Part shown: in pieces, positions 12,909-23,851 of the stretch | Position numbering within the stretch: position 1 is the stretch's first letter | Layout: every line of letters begins with the position of its first letter | Origin: Megascapheus bottae | Lineage: Eukaryota; Chordata; Mammalia; Rodentia; Geomyidae | Assembly (NCBI GenBank): GCA_024803745.1 | Contig: JANJXV010000002.1 | Location: 41,375,757 to 41,439,756, forward strand | DNA: 64,000 bases | Reading direction: 5' to 3' | Notes under the pieces: generated by a model | The model's database searches: none | The model's input: the letters and a program-made list of their open reading frames with translations, nothing else | What the model was told of the DNA's origin: nothing | Program-made: the position numbers and the translations under genes

Positions 12909-13214
12909 ACTTTTTTTCTTGGTCAGTCATGGGGCTTGAACTTTGGGCCTGAGCACTGTTCCTAAGCTCTTTAGCTCAAGTCCAGGGCTCTGCCACAGCA
13001 CGACTCTCTATATTCTTGCTTTTTTTTTCTGGAGGTGGAACCCAGGGCCTTGCCTTTGTCCCTGAGCCTCCCTGTACTTAAGACCAGCTCTCTAATACTT
13101 GAACCACAGTACCACTTCCAGCTTTTTCTGTGTATGTAGTGCCAAGGAATCAAACCCAGAGCCTCGTGCATGCTAGATAAGCACTCTACCACTAGACTAC
13201 ACTCCCAGCCCCTT
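12909..13214 (-). mobile_element. ID-like SINE with an additional right monomer
   Basis: Read on the minus strand, a complete ID-like left half begins at 13214 ('ggggctgggagtgtagtcta'). It is followed by one right monomer and an internal A-rich stretch (reverse of 13019-13028). A second right-type monomer ends at about 12921 ('aagccccatgactgaccaag'). The second monomer resembles the right half of the B1-like SINE more than that of the dimer. Confidence 0.75.
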
Positions 13215-13686
13215 CCTGGTGGTTTTTAACAATGAACTAATACTGAGTACATCAAAATTTTTACAGGAGCTTTGGTATCACACAGCATTAAAATCAATGC
13301 AGAATTATTAAACACACTTGTATCCTGAATTAGCATCAGATAATCTGTAGTAGCTTGATATTTTCTAGTAAAGTATGCTATAGAAGTTTTCCATTGGCTT
13401 CATAGAAAAGACACACAGACACATATTATTCAAGATAGCTTTAGTGGATTATACTTTACAAATTGCTTAAAATAGCTGAAATTCATACACAGCTAGTTAT
13501 CATTTAATCCTAACAAGAACAATGAAGTCCCTGTCTTTTAGAAAAAATAGTAACATATTAAGAAAACTATACAAATCTGTATTGTAAGCAGCTTCTTTAG
13601 GACCTTTTTACTGAGTGAAATAAACAACTAAATAGTTTGCAAATGCACCAGATAAAGGAAAAAAGTATTTCTAAAAATGCAACAAT
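13215..13686. other. Intergenic DNA downstream of DMRTA1
   Basis: AT-rich sequence. No gene or clear repeat is recognised. It could hold distal 3'UTR sequence of DMRTA1 if the transcript runs past the candidate poly(A) signals. Confidence 0.4.
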
Positions 13687-13882
13687 AGGGGCTGGGAGTT
13701 TGGCCTAGTGGTAGAGTACTTGCTTAGCATGGATGAAGACCTGGATTCAAGTCCTCAGTACCACATATACGTAGAAAAAGCCAGAAATGGTGCTGTGGCT
13801 CAAGTGTAAGAGATCTAGCCTTGAGAAAGCCCAAGGACAGTGCTTAGGCCCTGAGTTTCAAGGACCAGGACTGGCAAAAAAG
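13687..13882 (+). mobile_element. ID-like dimeric SINE (type I), full length
   Basis: It runs from 'ggggctgggagtttggccta' through the 'gtagaaaaagccagaaatgg' linker to 'ggactggcaaaaaag'. It lies downstream of DMRTA1 in the opposite orientation. Confidence 0.93.
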
Positions 13883-14097
13883 TTTTCAAAAATAGCTCTA
13901 AGTTTTAATAGCAACTCTTTATCAATACATTTTCTGGGCATGTAGCTTGTGTTACTGAATAAAAGTATTTTTATCTTTGTGAATGGATGCCCTTGTTCTA
14001 CCTCCCAACAAATGGAAAGATATATTCCCCGCATACAAACATAAGCATAAATAATAAAATAATTATCCACAATAAAAACAGAAACAATATAAAAGCT

Positions 14098-14777
14098 TTA
14101 TTTTAGCATAAATTGTTATTTCCAAATTCATTAACTTACAGTACTTAAGAAACCGTGAGTTTCTCACTACATAAATTGCAATTAGTGATAGTGGCCAGAA
14201 GATGGCAAACTTTCACTTAATTTATTTAATAGGCTTTAATGTAAATCAAAAATTAACTAAGATTTTATTTGCACTTTTTAAAAATTATAAGTGATAACAA
14301 GAGAAAAAACAGACATTCTAAAAAGCAATAGAGTCACATTGAATTTTTCTTACAAGTGACTTATCTGCAAATATAAAGCCTATTAAATCTTTTTGACTTT
14401 TTGCTGTTCTGGGAATAGAGAACAACAACAAAAAAGCAAGAGTCTTAGAATTAAATCACTTTTCAGAAGTCTGCCTCGGTTTGTTTTATATTATCCCACA
14501 TTGTTCATTGTAACTATAAACATTTTACAAAGAAACACACGTTTTCAATACAATAAAAACAAGTCTGATTTAAAAACAGAAACTAGACAATAACTGAAAC
14601 AGCTGTATTCAAGGCACAGATAATGTTCAATTGCTTTCATTTAATAAATGCTAAATAAGAGTCTTCCAACCTAAAGTCTATAACATTACTGTCCAAAATA
14701 TAGCATTTTTTAAGGCCTAGTGGGTTTGTATGGCAATAATCCTAGAAATATTTAAAACAAGAGGATAAGCAGATCCA
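14098..14777 (-). other. DMRTA1: Probable DMRTA1 3'UTR with candidate poly(A) signals
   Basis: On the minus strand, downstream of the DMRTA1 stop codon, the sequence is AT-rich and free of young repeats. AATAAA hexamers occur on the minus strand at 14264-14269, 14221-14226 and 14098-14103, and an ATTAAA at 14640-14645. Which one is used cannot be told from sequence alone, and the true 3'UTR may be longer or shorter. Confidence 0.5.
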
Positions 14778-15625
14778 TTACAAACTGTTCTGATTGGATC
14801 TGAAATACAGCCTGCCACCAGTAATTGTGTTTTTACTGGGAAGGTAGGAAGTATCTCTGATCATTCCTGAGAATGCATAATCGAAAGCTGGCCGAAAAGG
14901 CATGGCTGGAACCAACCCAGGCGTTAGATAGGGAGACATAAAACCGGATAGCCCTCGGCCCGGAGAAGAATATGCCAGTCGCAATGGACTAAAAGCTAGT
15001 CTAGGACTGAAACTGTAGAGACCTGAATCAGCTGGGTAAGAAGCAGATGTAGACTGAAGAGGAGAGAAAGCTGATCTGTTACCTACAGTTCCAAACCCAA
15101 TTCCAGCTAGACTAAAATTCGAAGCTCTTTGAAAAGCTGTATTTTCCAAATCTCCAGAGCATGGTAGATCCCTGGTCTCTGGCTTGTGTTCTTTCCCATT
15201 CAAGACATGTTCAATGGCTTGGACCACATCTCCTTTGCAGAACTGTAGGATGCCTTCTAGTCGGCTGCGTTTGTAACTCGGAAAGATCTTGGTGAGAATA
15301 CCAAGAGGGTCTCTTGAGGTTGAGGGCCCTGTGGAGAGGCCTGCTCTGGTAACAAAGCAGTCTCTGGCCCACTCACTTTCAGTTCCTGACTCCAAGTCAG
15401 AGGATGATAAGGACCTAGGGCTGTCTTCTCCTCCGGATTGGTCCCCAGGACACTGAGACAGAATGCTACCGTGTATGTTTGAGTGCTCTGAAACAGGTGG
15501 CCTGATACTTTGTTTTCCAATGATGCCTTTGCACTGAGGAGATGATCTCAGAGAAAGTGGATGTGTCTTTGGGACTGTATCTTCTTGTCCACTCTGGCAG
15601 GAGTCATATTTGCACTCTTCTTGTT
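14778..15625 (-). CDS. DMRTA1: DMRTA1 exon 2: C-terminal part with DMA domain
   Basis: This terminal coding exon supplies residues 210-491 of DMRTA1, a DM-domain transcription factor. Its 5' edge is a CTGCAG acceptor (15626-15631 reversed); joining it to exon 1 completes a split glutamate codon. Residues of about 314-353 form the DMA domain (from 'RDPLGILTKIFPSY' to 'AIEHVLNGKEHK'), a UBA-like helical module found in DMRTA1, DMRTA2 and DMRT3. Before it lies a serine- and acid-rich stretch ('GGEDSPRSLSSSDLES'), after it a Ser/Pro/Gly-rich tail with the block 'GLSGFMSPYLTPGLVP'. Comparison with my memory of human DMRTA1 gives near-collinear alignment to the final residues, with stop TAA at 14778-14780. 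No frameshift or early stop is seen. The tail and the serine-rich segment identify DMRTA1 rather than DMRTA2 or DMRT3. Confidence 0.96.
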
Positions 15626-16374
15626 CTGCAGGGGAAAAAAAAGAAATCAAAAATAGCAATGTTATTGCCAGAGCATGGTACTACCAAGCTCAAATATAAT
15701 CCATTCACTCAAATTATATATTTATATGCTAAATATTTATGTGCGCTAAAACATTTTATTAAATAACTCAAATATAAAGATCACTCCAAATTTGCCTATG
15801 ATGGAAGAGTGGGAAAAGGCGGTTTCTTGTGCCATTTCAGGACAATAAAGACAAGAAACATAGTAAATAGAAGTCGTATTTAGGAAATCCTAAGGGGAGA
15901 GCATGTTGTTACCCACAAGTATTGATTTATCAATGTAACCATAACATCATGAATCATGCACTTACCTCACTTAGTTTAGGGCTTTCCTAAATGTTCATCA
16001 CGTTTTGTTACATAAAGAAAAGTTATCTTTTCATCATAATACATCAAACGTGCTAAGTAAATGAGATCGGTTTAGATCATAAATCAAAATTTAAAAAGAA
16101 TAATCTTGGCTATATTAGTTAAGTATTCTAATTGGAAACTAATATTAATTTTCACTCATCCATTTTTGTGCTCACAATTCAGGTTAAGTCAGTGAAATGA
16201 TGTAGAAAAAACTTTTCATTTTGATTTAAATTTCAAGTCAGCAGTGACTCCTTCTGTACCAAATTTATATCATAATAGGCTTGCACATTCCCTTCATGTG
16301 GGAAATGATAAAAACTAGCAGTTTTTCATAATCCTTTGTAAAGTATGTTTTCCTTCCCATGTCCTACAAATATA

Positions 16375-16490
16375 AAGAAAAGAGTTTTACAATGAAAGGA
16401 ATAATATTGATCAAGGTGTGTCGTACTAATAAACTACCATGTTGAATAGTAACCCCTTTGCACAACTACCTTAAAGATAGTAAAAAAAAT
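16375..16490 (+). mobile_element. Possible old L1 3'-end fragment
   Basis: The segment 'gatcaaggtgtgtcgtacta' to 'gcacaactacctta' then A-rich resembles the L1-like 3' end at 23950-24030. It is short and diverged, so the call is tentative. Confidence 0.4.
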
Positions 16491-17760
16491 TTCATTTAAA
16501 ATAACTTTAAATTAAATTGTTTCTAAAAAGAAAACTGTGAACTTCACTGTTAAGATTTCTATGGATACTCCATGCCGTGTAGCAAAAAACAATGAATTAA
16601 TTTGCTTCAAATCAAACTCCTCCCCCAATGTTATAGGAAATTTTCTAAAAGTATTTTCATGTGTAAAAAACAAATGTGACTTTTCTATTTTAGTGTGTTA
16701 AGCCTATAAATAAATAAAGAATGTTTCCACTTTATTGCCAAGCTAATACCAGAAAAACAATAATAAAGTAAACACTAGCTAAATGACTTTTGTTTGGGTT
16801 TGTATTTCCTTTTACTCTACAAATACATTTTATCCTTGGAAAAGGAAATCATCCAGAAGGGTAGTCAGAGTACTTTTGTATGACTTTCTTTGTCTACAAA
16901 GGTCATGAATATAAGAAAATAAATACTGACTAAAATAATGATCCACAACCATGAGATTTACAGCACTCTTGTATTTTTCTCCAGTGTTCTTAAGGAGTGG
17001 CTCTTAATTCCAAACAAATGTCTAGTTTATCTCTAAAGATTAAATAAGTGTATGCAGCTTAGTCCTTTGAGGGGCAAAACTGTCGTTGTTCCAGAGATAT
17101 GATGAAAGAATGTAGCCACTGCAAGATTATAAAGACTCTGCTGTTTTGGACTTTGAATGATACAATAACTTTTCAAATGAAGTCAACCAACTGGAAAACA
17201 GTTGGCATAGGAATCCCTTCCATTTTACTTACAAATGCCAAAACGTCCTCTCCACAGTGATTATAAAAGGAATAATGCCTTTTTCATTCATAGCACAAAT
17301 ATATAGAAAGTAATGCTGATTGCACAAACTATGCTAAAATTAAGGTGCCTTTAAAATACCATGGTAACATTCATCTTTATCTTTCTAACTTCAATTTCCT
17401 GCTTTAACTCTTCCAAAAATCTTTTTGTTGTAGTTATAGATAGAATTTTTAATGTATAAGTAAAGTTATTTTGTATAGAAAAATCTGAATCATTGTTGTC
17501 CTTAGTCTAGTGAATGAATAAATTAGTAGACTATTTTACCGTAGTTCATGAATACTGTGTCAGAAGAGATACTCAATTTAGAGCTAAGGTGACCTGCCCC
17601 TGGTAGTGTCAATTGAGGCCAAAATGAAGGAACATAATCCCTATAAAACACAACTGTGTGGTACCAAAATCCACAGAAACCAGTGACATCACCCTGCTTT
17701 AGCCATCAGTTTAGTTTGGGGAATGCTAACATTTCACTTCTCCTTCCACTGTTGTTTCCC

Positions 17761-17938
17761 TTTTTAGTGATCTTTCTCATTAGCCTCTCCTTGAGATGTA
17801 TTTATCATCCATTTACCTACTGAAATACAGGCCATGTGTGAAATGTTCTCTTTTTAGTGATCTTTCTCATTAGCCTCTCCTTGAGATGTATTTATCATCC
17901 ATTTACCTACTGAAATACAGGCCGTGTGTGAAATGTTC
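17761..17938. repeat. 90-base tandem duplication in DMRTA1 intron
   Basis: The segment beginning 'tttttagtgatctttctcat' at 17761 is repeated from 17851 at an exact period of 90. I see one internal substitution (gccatg versus gccgtg) and divergence only at the last bases. Such identity implies a recent duplication, or an assembly artefact. Confidence 0.95.
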
Positions 17939-18462
17939 CATCAAGCTTACATGAAATGAGATGCCATATTTCAATAGAGACATTCATTTTCCAAAGTCCA
18001 TCTCACCATTCACTGAGATCTGAAACTTTCACAATTTAAGAAATGTACCCAACTAACAAATTATCAAATCCTTTTTATATGCTTTTGTAGGAAACCCAGT
18101 TGGAATATTTACTGAAAAGATTGAAATGACATGTTTAGTGTCTGTAGGCCTTAGGCAGGGCTGTGAAACTTTCATGAAGTTCAGTCTTGAAGTTCACTTT
18201 AGCAAGAACTGTTTATTTATCCATAACTTAGCAAAATGCAGAGGGTATTTATGAGCCAATGAATTTGCAGTCAATAAATAGGAGGAAAAGGATAAATAAA
18301 ACTTCTTGGATATACCATCTTCTATGTCAAGCTTTGAAATTCTTTCCAGGGGCTTCACAAATCTTCCACACCTCAATATTTTCTGTAAAATTAATTAAAA
18401 CTTCAAATGACAGAGCTATCTACACTTTTGGAGGCTAAGAGATGTGAGGAGTCATTAAAGTA

Positions 18463-18489
18463 ATTAATTAAATAAATAAATAAATAAAA
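18463..18489. repeat. (AAAT)n microsatellite
   Basis: Short run of aaat/aatt tetranucleotides inside the DMRTA1 intron. Confidence 0.85.
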
Positions 18490-19018
18490 GAGTCTCTTTC
18501 CCATTTCTAGGAAGGCGCCAGAAGTCTGGCCACAGAAGAACTGCATTTCTCCACCGACCAATAATTTCCCACACGGAATCAAAAAAGTCAATCTCATAAC
18601 TGGAAAAAGAACCCAGTGCTCTCAAAACCCAGAGCCTCTCAGGAAGCCTGAGCAGGAAACGTCGTCCTCTTTCAAAGCCAACTCCACCCCAGTCAAAGCA
18701 AGGTGGGTGCTGAGACCCAGGGCTCGGCTCTCCTCTGGCCTCAGCTTCCTTTTCCTTACCTTTCCCCATCCCTCACCTGAGGAAACTAGCCGAAAGCCTG
18801 CATGTAGAGAAGGTAGTGAGCCTCTTCCCATTCACCATTATCCACATCCCAGAGCCTCTTCCCAGCAGGGCAGGGCTTCTTTACACCTCTCCCACCCCAC
18901 CCATGCCCGGGAGGTCCCGCTTTGCGTTTTTCTAAACTTTTTCCTCCATTGAAACGTATTTTTTGGTTGCTGTTTTGTTTTGTGGCGCCAACGCACATGA
19001 ATAGCCCCCCTCACTCAC

Positions 19019-19646
19019 CCCGCTTGGGCTCCGCACCGTCTCGCTGGAAAACCTGGAAAGTGGGCACCGCGCGGCTCTGAGCCGGTCTCCAGGCCCGCAG
19101 CCCCAGCGCAGCCGCGGCCTGGGGATCCTCGCATCTGCCGCTGCCTCCTGGTGCGAGACCCCGAACCCCGGAGGGTGCCGAGTACAGGAGCCTCTGCAGC
19201 CCCCGACCTTCGCTCTCCTCCTGCGCCTGCTGCCGGCGCAGGGCCACCTGGGCGGCCATGACGCGCTGGCGCTCGGCGATCAGGGCGCACTTGGCACACG
19301 CACAGTCCCGCCAGCGGCAGAAGCGCTTGTGGCCCTTGAGCGCCGACACCACGCCGTGGTTGCGGCAGCGGGCGCACTTGGGCGTCCTGGGGTACCCACA
19401 GCCCACCGCGCCCAGGCCCTTCTCCAGCCCCGCAGCAGCTGCGCAGCCTCCGCTCCCCCCCGGGCCAGCGGTGGCACCCAGGAAAAGAGTAGGGGTTCGC
19501 AAGAAAGCCGAAGGAACCGGGATTCCCGAGGGTATGGGCACTGCGGGTGATGCGGACAACGGCGCCGCCACCAGCCCCGGGGTCGTCCGATGCGAACGGC
19601 TGCCGGCGGCGCTGGGGTCTCGGCCGCTGCCCTGCGGCGGCTCCAT
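19019..19646 (-). CDS. DMRTA1: DMRTA1 exon 1: start codon and DM zinc domain
   Basis: This exon encodes residues 1-209 of DMRTA1, a nuclear DNA-binding factor of the doublesex/mab-3 family acting in gonadal and neural development. The DM domain spans about residues 88-141, beginning '[20 protein letters not shown]'. All eight intertwined zinc ligands are present: C91, C94, H106 and C110 for one site, H98, C115, C117 and C120 for the other. A basic tail follows ('[20 protein letters not shown]'). The N-terminus is Pro/Ala/Gly-rich and, compared with human DMRTA1 as I recall it, lacks the long alanine run, which helps explain 491 versus about 504 residues. The start at 19646 was chosen because it has a strong context (GCCATGG) and aligns with the human start. 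The frame stays open far upstream, but only through UTR and a CA repeat. The exon ends at a GTGAGT donor in phase 1. Confidence 0.97.
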
Positions 19647-19698
19647 GGCACCAGGAGTTTCTGATGAGAGAAGTGACGGTTCCACTGCTGATCCTGCT

Positions 19699-19717
19699 GG
19701 GGGGGGGGGGCGGGGGG
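19699..19717. repeat. G-run in DMRTA1 5'UTR/promoter
   Basis: Twelve guanines, one cytosine, then six guanines, about 53-71 bases upstream of the start codon. The transcript would carry a C-run; the plus (template) strand has guanine-quadruplex potential. Confidence 0.9.
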
Positions 19718-19954
19718 AGAGAGGCGGGAGGACCAGCTTAAACTCTAGACGAGCCGGTCCCAGAGCTGGAGAGGCGCGGCCCGTCCAGGGAGCCTCCTGG
19801 AATCCGCTTCGCAGGGGTAGCGCGGCTAGCCAACGCCCCGAAGAGAAGCGGCCCCGCCCACCCGCTCTGCCCGCCCAGGACGGATAGTGGGGGCCCTGCT
19901 GGGCGGAGGGACAGTGGGAGCCCCTGGGAACTGTCCTGTGAGGAGGCAAGTCAC

Positions 19955-19955
<1 letters not shown>

Positions 19956-20020
<65 letters not shown>
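19956..20020. repeat. (CA)n microsatellite upstream of DMRTA1
   Basis: About 32 uninterrupted CA units starting some 310 bases upstream of the DMRTA1 start codon. Length polymorphism is likely. Confidence 0.97.
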
Positions 20021-20024
<4 letters not shown>

Positions 20025-20037
20025 TTTCCAAGTCATC

Positions 20038-20201
20038 TTTTTTTTTCCAGTCTTGGGCTTGAGCTCAGGGCCTGAGCACTGTCCTTGGATTTTTCTCAAG
20101 GCTAGAGCTCTACCACTTGAGCCTCAGCACCACTTCTGGATTTTTTCTATGTATGTGCATGCTAGGCCAGCAGTCTACCACTAGGCCACACTCCCAGCCC
20201 C
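20038..20201 (-). mobile_element. ID-like dimeric SINE (type I) in DMRTA1 upstream region
   Basis: Reverse orientation: tail side 'ttttttttccagtcttgggc', right half, linker, then left half ending 'ccacactcccagcccc'. The box B part of the left half is deleted between about 20157 and 20160. It lies 390-555 bases upstream of the start codon, in the same orientation as the gene. Confidence 0.92.
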
Positions 20202-21879
20202 TCAACGTGTATTTTTATGAAGTAATCTTTGCATCCTCCTCGACTGACTTCTAAGTCTAACTTTTGAAGTTCACGCTCCCACTCCACGCCTCCCCTCAGC
20301 GAGGAGGGAGATCTGGACTTTGAGTTCTCTTGGGTGGAGAAGGGTATGCAGATCCAGTCCCCCAGGACGGAGAGAGCCCACCAAGGCAGGCACAGCAAGG
20401 CTGTCCTCCCCGCGGGAAAGGGCTGCATGTTCCAGTGGTTTTAGGACTGCTGATTCCCACTGAGGGGATTTCCTCGCCCTGTGTTCTGTTTAGGAACCAG
20501 GGGTTCTGTTTGGAAATGTCACCTCTTCAAAGGCATCTTGAAGTTCTTCCCTGGATCTGTGTCTGTAGGGCGGAGCTTGTGGTCGCTGCCTCAAAGTATT
20601 AGGTTTGTTCTGACCATTCCTTCAATATGCCGTCAGAAAATACATTCAATGCCCTCTATTGTCCGAGCATATTAAGTTGCTTTTAAACCAAAAGAGTATT
20701 TGAGGCAGAAAACTCAGTGGTTTGTTCTAAATGAATGGGAGAGTACCTGTTTAAGGTTAGTATCCCACTACCTTAATGGGCAATTCATAGCCTAAACCTA
20801 AAACGGCAAGAAAAATGATCAAGATTTTGTTGTTGTTGTTTTGGGGGGTATTGGTTTTTCTTTCATTCCATGAGATCCATAACCAGGGTAGACACTGCTA
20901 ATCAATCTGGGAATTCTGCCCTCCTACTCCAAACATTCCCTATCATCCTGCCATACGAGGGACTGTCTTATGGACCTCTGTAAACTGTAGGCATCCAGCC
21001 CAAGTGTTCTGATTCTTTTTGAAGTGACTTACATTCTGAACTTGCAATTATATAAAACAAAGTTTTAGACCTAGCACCCTAACTCATAACTTCTCTGAAG
21101 TGCGTATAATATCTATTCCTTTTCACACCTACCTCAATTATAGCTTTATCTGCAGAACTCACATCTATTATATGAGAAATAAGTTGTTAATGCTATGTGT
21201 GTTGTGCAAGTAAGTACACATCAACCAGGGAAAAAGGAATATCCTTTATAAACCTTTCTGAATACATAAAGGAAAAACTCAGCTTGATAAAAGTATGTCT
21301 TTAATTTCTTTTCTGACTTGTTAGCTATGCTTCTTAAAGCACACAGAAAAATAAACTCTACAAGTAAACTGTTTACCTAAAATTTAGCCTTGTTTCCTGA
21401 TTTTATTTTATTAGTATTATTGCCTTAAAATTATTATGCCAAGAGAAGTTGGTCTTTATCCAAGAAAGTGAAAGTGTCTAAAATAAATGAGTTTTGCACT
21501 CATAAAATAATATTATGAATTGAAACACATTTATAAGCTATAAAAAGATAAATAATTTTAATTGTGCTACAACTGAAGAAAAATAAAAAACGAAGACTAA
21601 GTGAAGATAAAGATATTTATGGTGAAGGAGACATATACATATACATTTATATCTGATTGGAAACTTTTGACAGAATGACAATAGAACAACTTCCTTAATG
21701 GACAGCAAAAAACATGTTAATTATTAATTTTAAAGAAAAGGGTTTTTTTTCCCCGTAAGATTGGGATCAATGCATCAAATCCACGTTGTACTGCTGATGC
21801 AACAGGCAAGAAAAAGGCATACAGATTGTAATAATCTATGTATAATTATCTTTCTTCATAGGTGACATAACCATATATG
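20202..21879. other. Upstream flank of DMRTA1, no gene seen
   Basis: About 20240-20640 is of intermediate GC and could contain proximal regulatory sequence. The rest is AT-rich with no recognisable repeat or coding frame. Confidence 0.45.
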
Positions 21880-22535
21880 TTTAAAATACTGTGGAATCTG
21901 CCAAAGAAACTGCTGAAACAAAATGGTTTGTCAAGTTTGTAAGATTGAATATGTGAATTTGTGGAATATCCAATAAATTGTAATAAAGTCCAATTATGAA
22001 TTGAATTGGGTGTGAATCCACTGGCAGTAGAATTCCAAGTATGAAATACTTAGAGCTACACTTAACTAAATTGTGGAAAACTTCAAACTTCACTAACAGA
22101 AATTAAACTAACAAAAGGAAATGATGTATCATGTTCACTGGTAAGCCAAGTCAACCTTGAGATGGAAATTCTGCCTAAATTGGTCTAAATTTTCAAAACC
22201 AAAATTACAGCAGAACTTTTGGGGCCAAAATTGTGTCAACTCTCCTAAAAATTCATGTAGACATGCAAACATTCAGCCATATAGTGGCCAAAAATAAATT
22301 CATTAAAAAGTGACATGACAAAAAATATTTTATTTCAAGAATTATTACAAAGATCTGGTAACAAAACAGTATAATAATCATGAAAAGGATGTACCAACCA
22401 CTGTGACAGAACTGAGAATTTAGGAAAAAAAAAACCACACCTACAGAAAAGAAACACATAATATTAACTAATTTTAGATAAACGTGGAGAGTTTCCAGTA
22501 GATATAGGATATTTCCCCCCCATCAAAAATTTTAT
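21880..22535 (+). mobile_element. Old LINE-1 ORF2 fragment (segment 1)
   Basis: Diverged L1 ORF2 sequence in plus orientation. 'gaaatacttagagctacact' resembles the 'aaatacctaggaat' block, and the part around 22340-22470 resembles the ORF2 region with 'aaacagcatgg..' and 'accaatggaacagaat'. Many stops break the frame. It continues after two SINEs at 22983. Confidence 0.65.
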
Positions 22536-22539
22536 TAAG

Positions 22540-22776
22540 CTGGGTCAGGTGGTTCACACCTGTAATCCTAGCTACTAAGGAGGCTAAGATCTGAAAATCG
22601 AAGTTCAAAGCCAGCCTAGACACGAAGTCCGTGAGACTCTTACCTGCAACTAACCATCAGAAAACCGGAAGTCACGCTGTGGCTGGAGTAATAGCGCACT
22701 AGCCTTGAGCTGGAGAGCTCAAGGACAGCACCAGGCCCGGAATTAAAGCCCCACTGACTGCCAAAAATAAAAAAAT
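22540..22776 (+). mobile_element. Type II SINE, full length
   Basis: The B1-like head ('cacctgtaatcctagctact') is followed by 'agactcttacctgcaactaa' and the tRNA-like right half, ending in an A-rich tail. It is inserted into the old L1. A type I SINE follows directly in its tail. Confidence 0.93.
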
Positions 22777-22781
22777 TAGAG

Positions 22782-22969
22782 GGCTGGGAGTTTGGCCTAG
22801 TGATAGAGTGCTTGCCTAGCATGCATGAAGACTGGGGTTTAATTCCTCAGTATCATATACATAAAACAAAGCTGGAAATGGTGCTGTGGCTCAAGTGATA
22901 GAGCTCTAGCCTTGAGAAAGCACAAGGACACTGCTCAGGCCTTGAGTTCAAGCCCTGGTCTGGCCAAAA
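22782..22969 (+). mobile_element. ID-like dimeric SINE (type I), nested
   Basis: Complete copy from 'gggctgggagtttggcctag' to 'ctggccaaaaaaaa'. The 13-base direct repeat aaaaaaattagag occurs at 22769-22781 and 22970-22982, so this copy landed in or beside the A-tail of the preceding type II SINE and is the younger of the two. Confidence 0.93.
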
Positions 22970-22982
22970 AAAAAAATTAGAG

Positions 22983-23550
22983 CAATTGGACATCTCTATG
23001 CATCACCAAAATAATGGTTCAAAATAAATCACAGCCTTAAATGTCTCCAAATGACATAAAATATCATAAAGCAGTAGAACACTTTTGTGGCTTCAGGTTA
23101 AGCAAATGTTTCTTTCACACACCACCACAGTATATCTCCTAAAAAGAACATATCATCAAATTAAATATTTCCCCTTTACAAAAATAAAGGATATAAAATG
23201 AGATTGAGAACACAGTTACAACACATATATCTAAATTATTAGATTTATTAGAACTTCTATCCAGAATACATAAAGAACTCTCAAAGCACAACAGAAAACC
23301 CAAAACAATCTGGATTTTGAATGGGGGAATGATTGAAATCAACATCTCAGCAGGGACACTATATGAATAAAAAATAAAAGAGAATTGCTGAACAATATCG
23401 GTCACAAGGTAAATACAAATTAAACCTACCAAGAAATATCCCTATGTACTAATTGCAGTTGCTAAATAACCACAAAAATATTAACCAAATATTGTCACGA
23501 ATGTAGGGCAACTGGGACTCTCATATACTATTGGCAATAAATAATGTGGT
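22983..23550 (+). mobile_element. Old LINE-1 ORF2 fragment (segment 2)
   Basis: Continues segment 1. 'ccagaatacataaagaactc' and 'ggactctcatatactattgg' are hallmark positions of the 3' part of L1 ORF2. The frame is degenerate. Confidence 0.75.
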
Positions 23551-23802
23551 CTTGTCTGGTGTGGTAGCTCAGGCCTGTAATCCTAGCTACTCAGGAGGCT
23601 GAGCCTGAGGATCAAGGTTCAAGGCCAGTCTAGGTAAAAAAAGACCTGAGACTCTTATTTCTAATTAACTTCTAGAAAATGGAAAGTGGGACTTGGCTCA
23701 AGGGTAGGGCAGTAGCCTTGAGCTGAAGAGCTCAGGGACAGCACCCAGGCTCTGGGGGACAGTCCACAGGCCGAGTTCAAGCCCCATGACCAACAAAAAT
23801 AG
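23551..23802 (+). mobile_element. Type II SINE with TAA-repeat tail
   Basis: B1-like head ('ggcctgtaatcctagctact') plus right half ending 'gccccatgaccaac'. Its tail has expanded into the trinucleotide repeat that follows. Near-matching direct repeats aataatgtg[g/t]tct lie at about 23537-23549 and 23843-23855. Confidence 0.9.
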
Positions 23803-23851
23803 TAATAATAGTAGTAATAATAATAGTAATAGTAATAATAATAATAATAAT
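23803..23851. repeat. (TAA)n/(TAG)n microsatellite
   Basis: About 16 trinucleotide units, mainly taa with tag variants, forming the tail of the preceding SINE. Confidence 0.93.

Larger units (their letters stand above)
15626..19018 (-). other. DMRTA1: DMRTA1 intron 1
   Basis: A 3393-base intron with GT donor (GTGAGT, reverse of 19013-19018) and AG acceptor preceded by a pyrimidine run (reverse of about 15632-15645). It is largely free of young SINEs and L1s. It does hold a 90-base tandem duplication (17761-17938), an AAAT microsatellite and perhaps one old L1 3' end near 16.4 kb. The first few hundred bases inside the donor (about 18480-18950) are of intermediate GC and may hold regulatory sequence. 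Confidence 0.93.
18985..19905. promoter_or_regulatory. DMRTA1: CpG island over DMRTA1 exon 1 and proximal promoter
   Basis: GC content and CpG density rise sharply across this block compared with the AT-rich surroundings. It covers exon 1, the 5'UTR and about 260 bases upstream of the start codon. CpG islands at the first exon are typical of developmental transcription-factor genes. I see no convincing TATA box. The transcription start was not determined. Confidence 0.85.

Noticed and set aside
19258..19887. 209-residue plus-strand open frame in the CpG island
   Set aside because: It is antisense to DMRTA1 exon 1. Long frames are expected in GC-rich DNA, and it shows no domain.
19647..20099. 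Open frame continuing 151 codons upstream of the DMRTA1 start
   Set aside because: It runs through GC-rich UTR and the CA microsatellite (Cys-Val repeats) and has no counterpart in DMRTA1. The start at 19646 has the better context and aligns with the human start.
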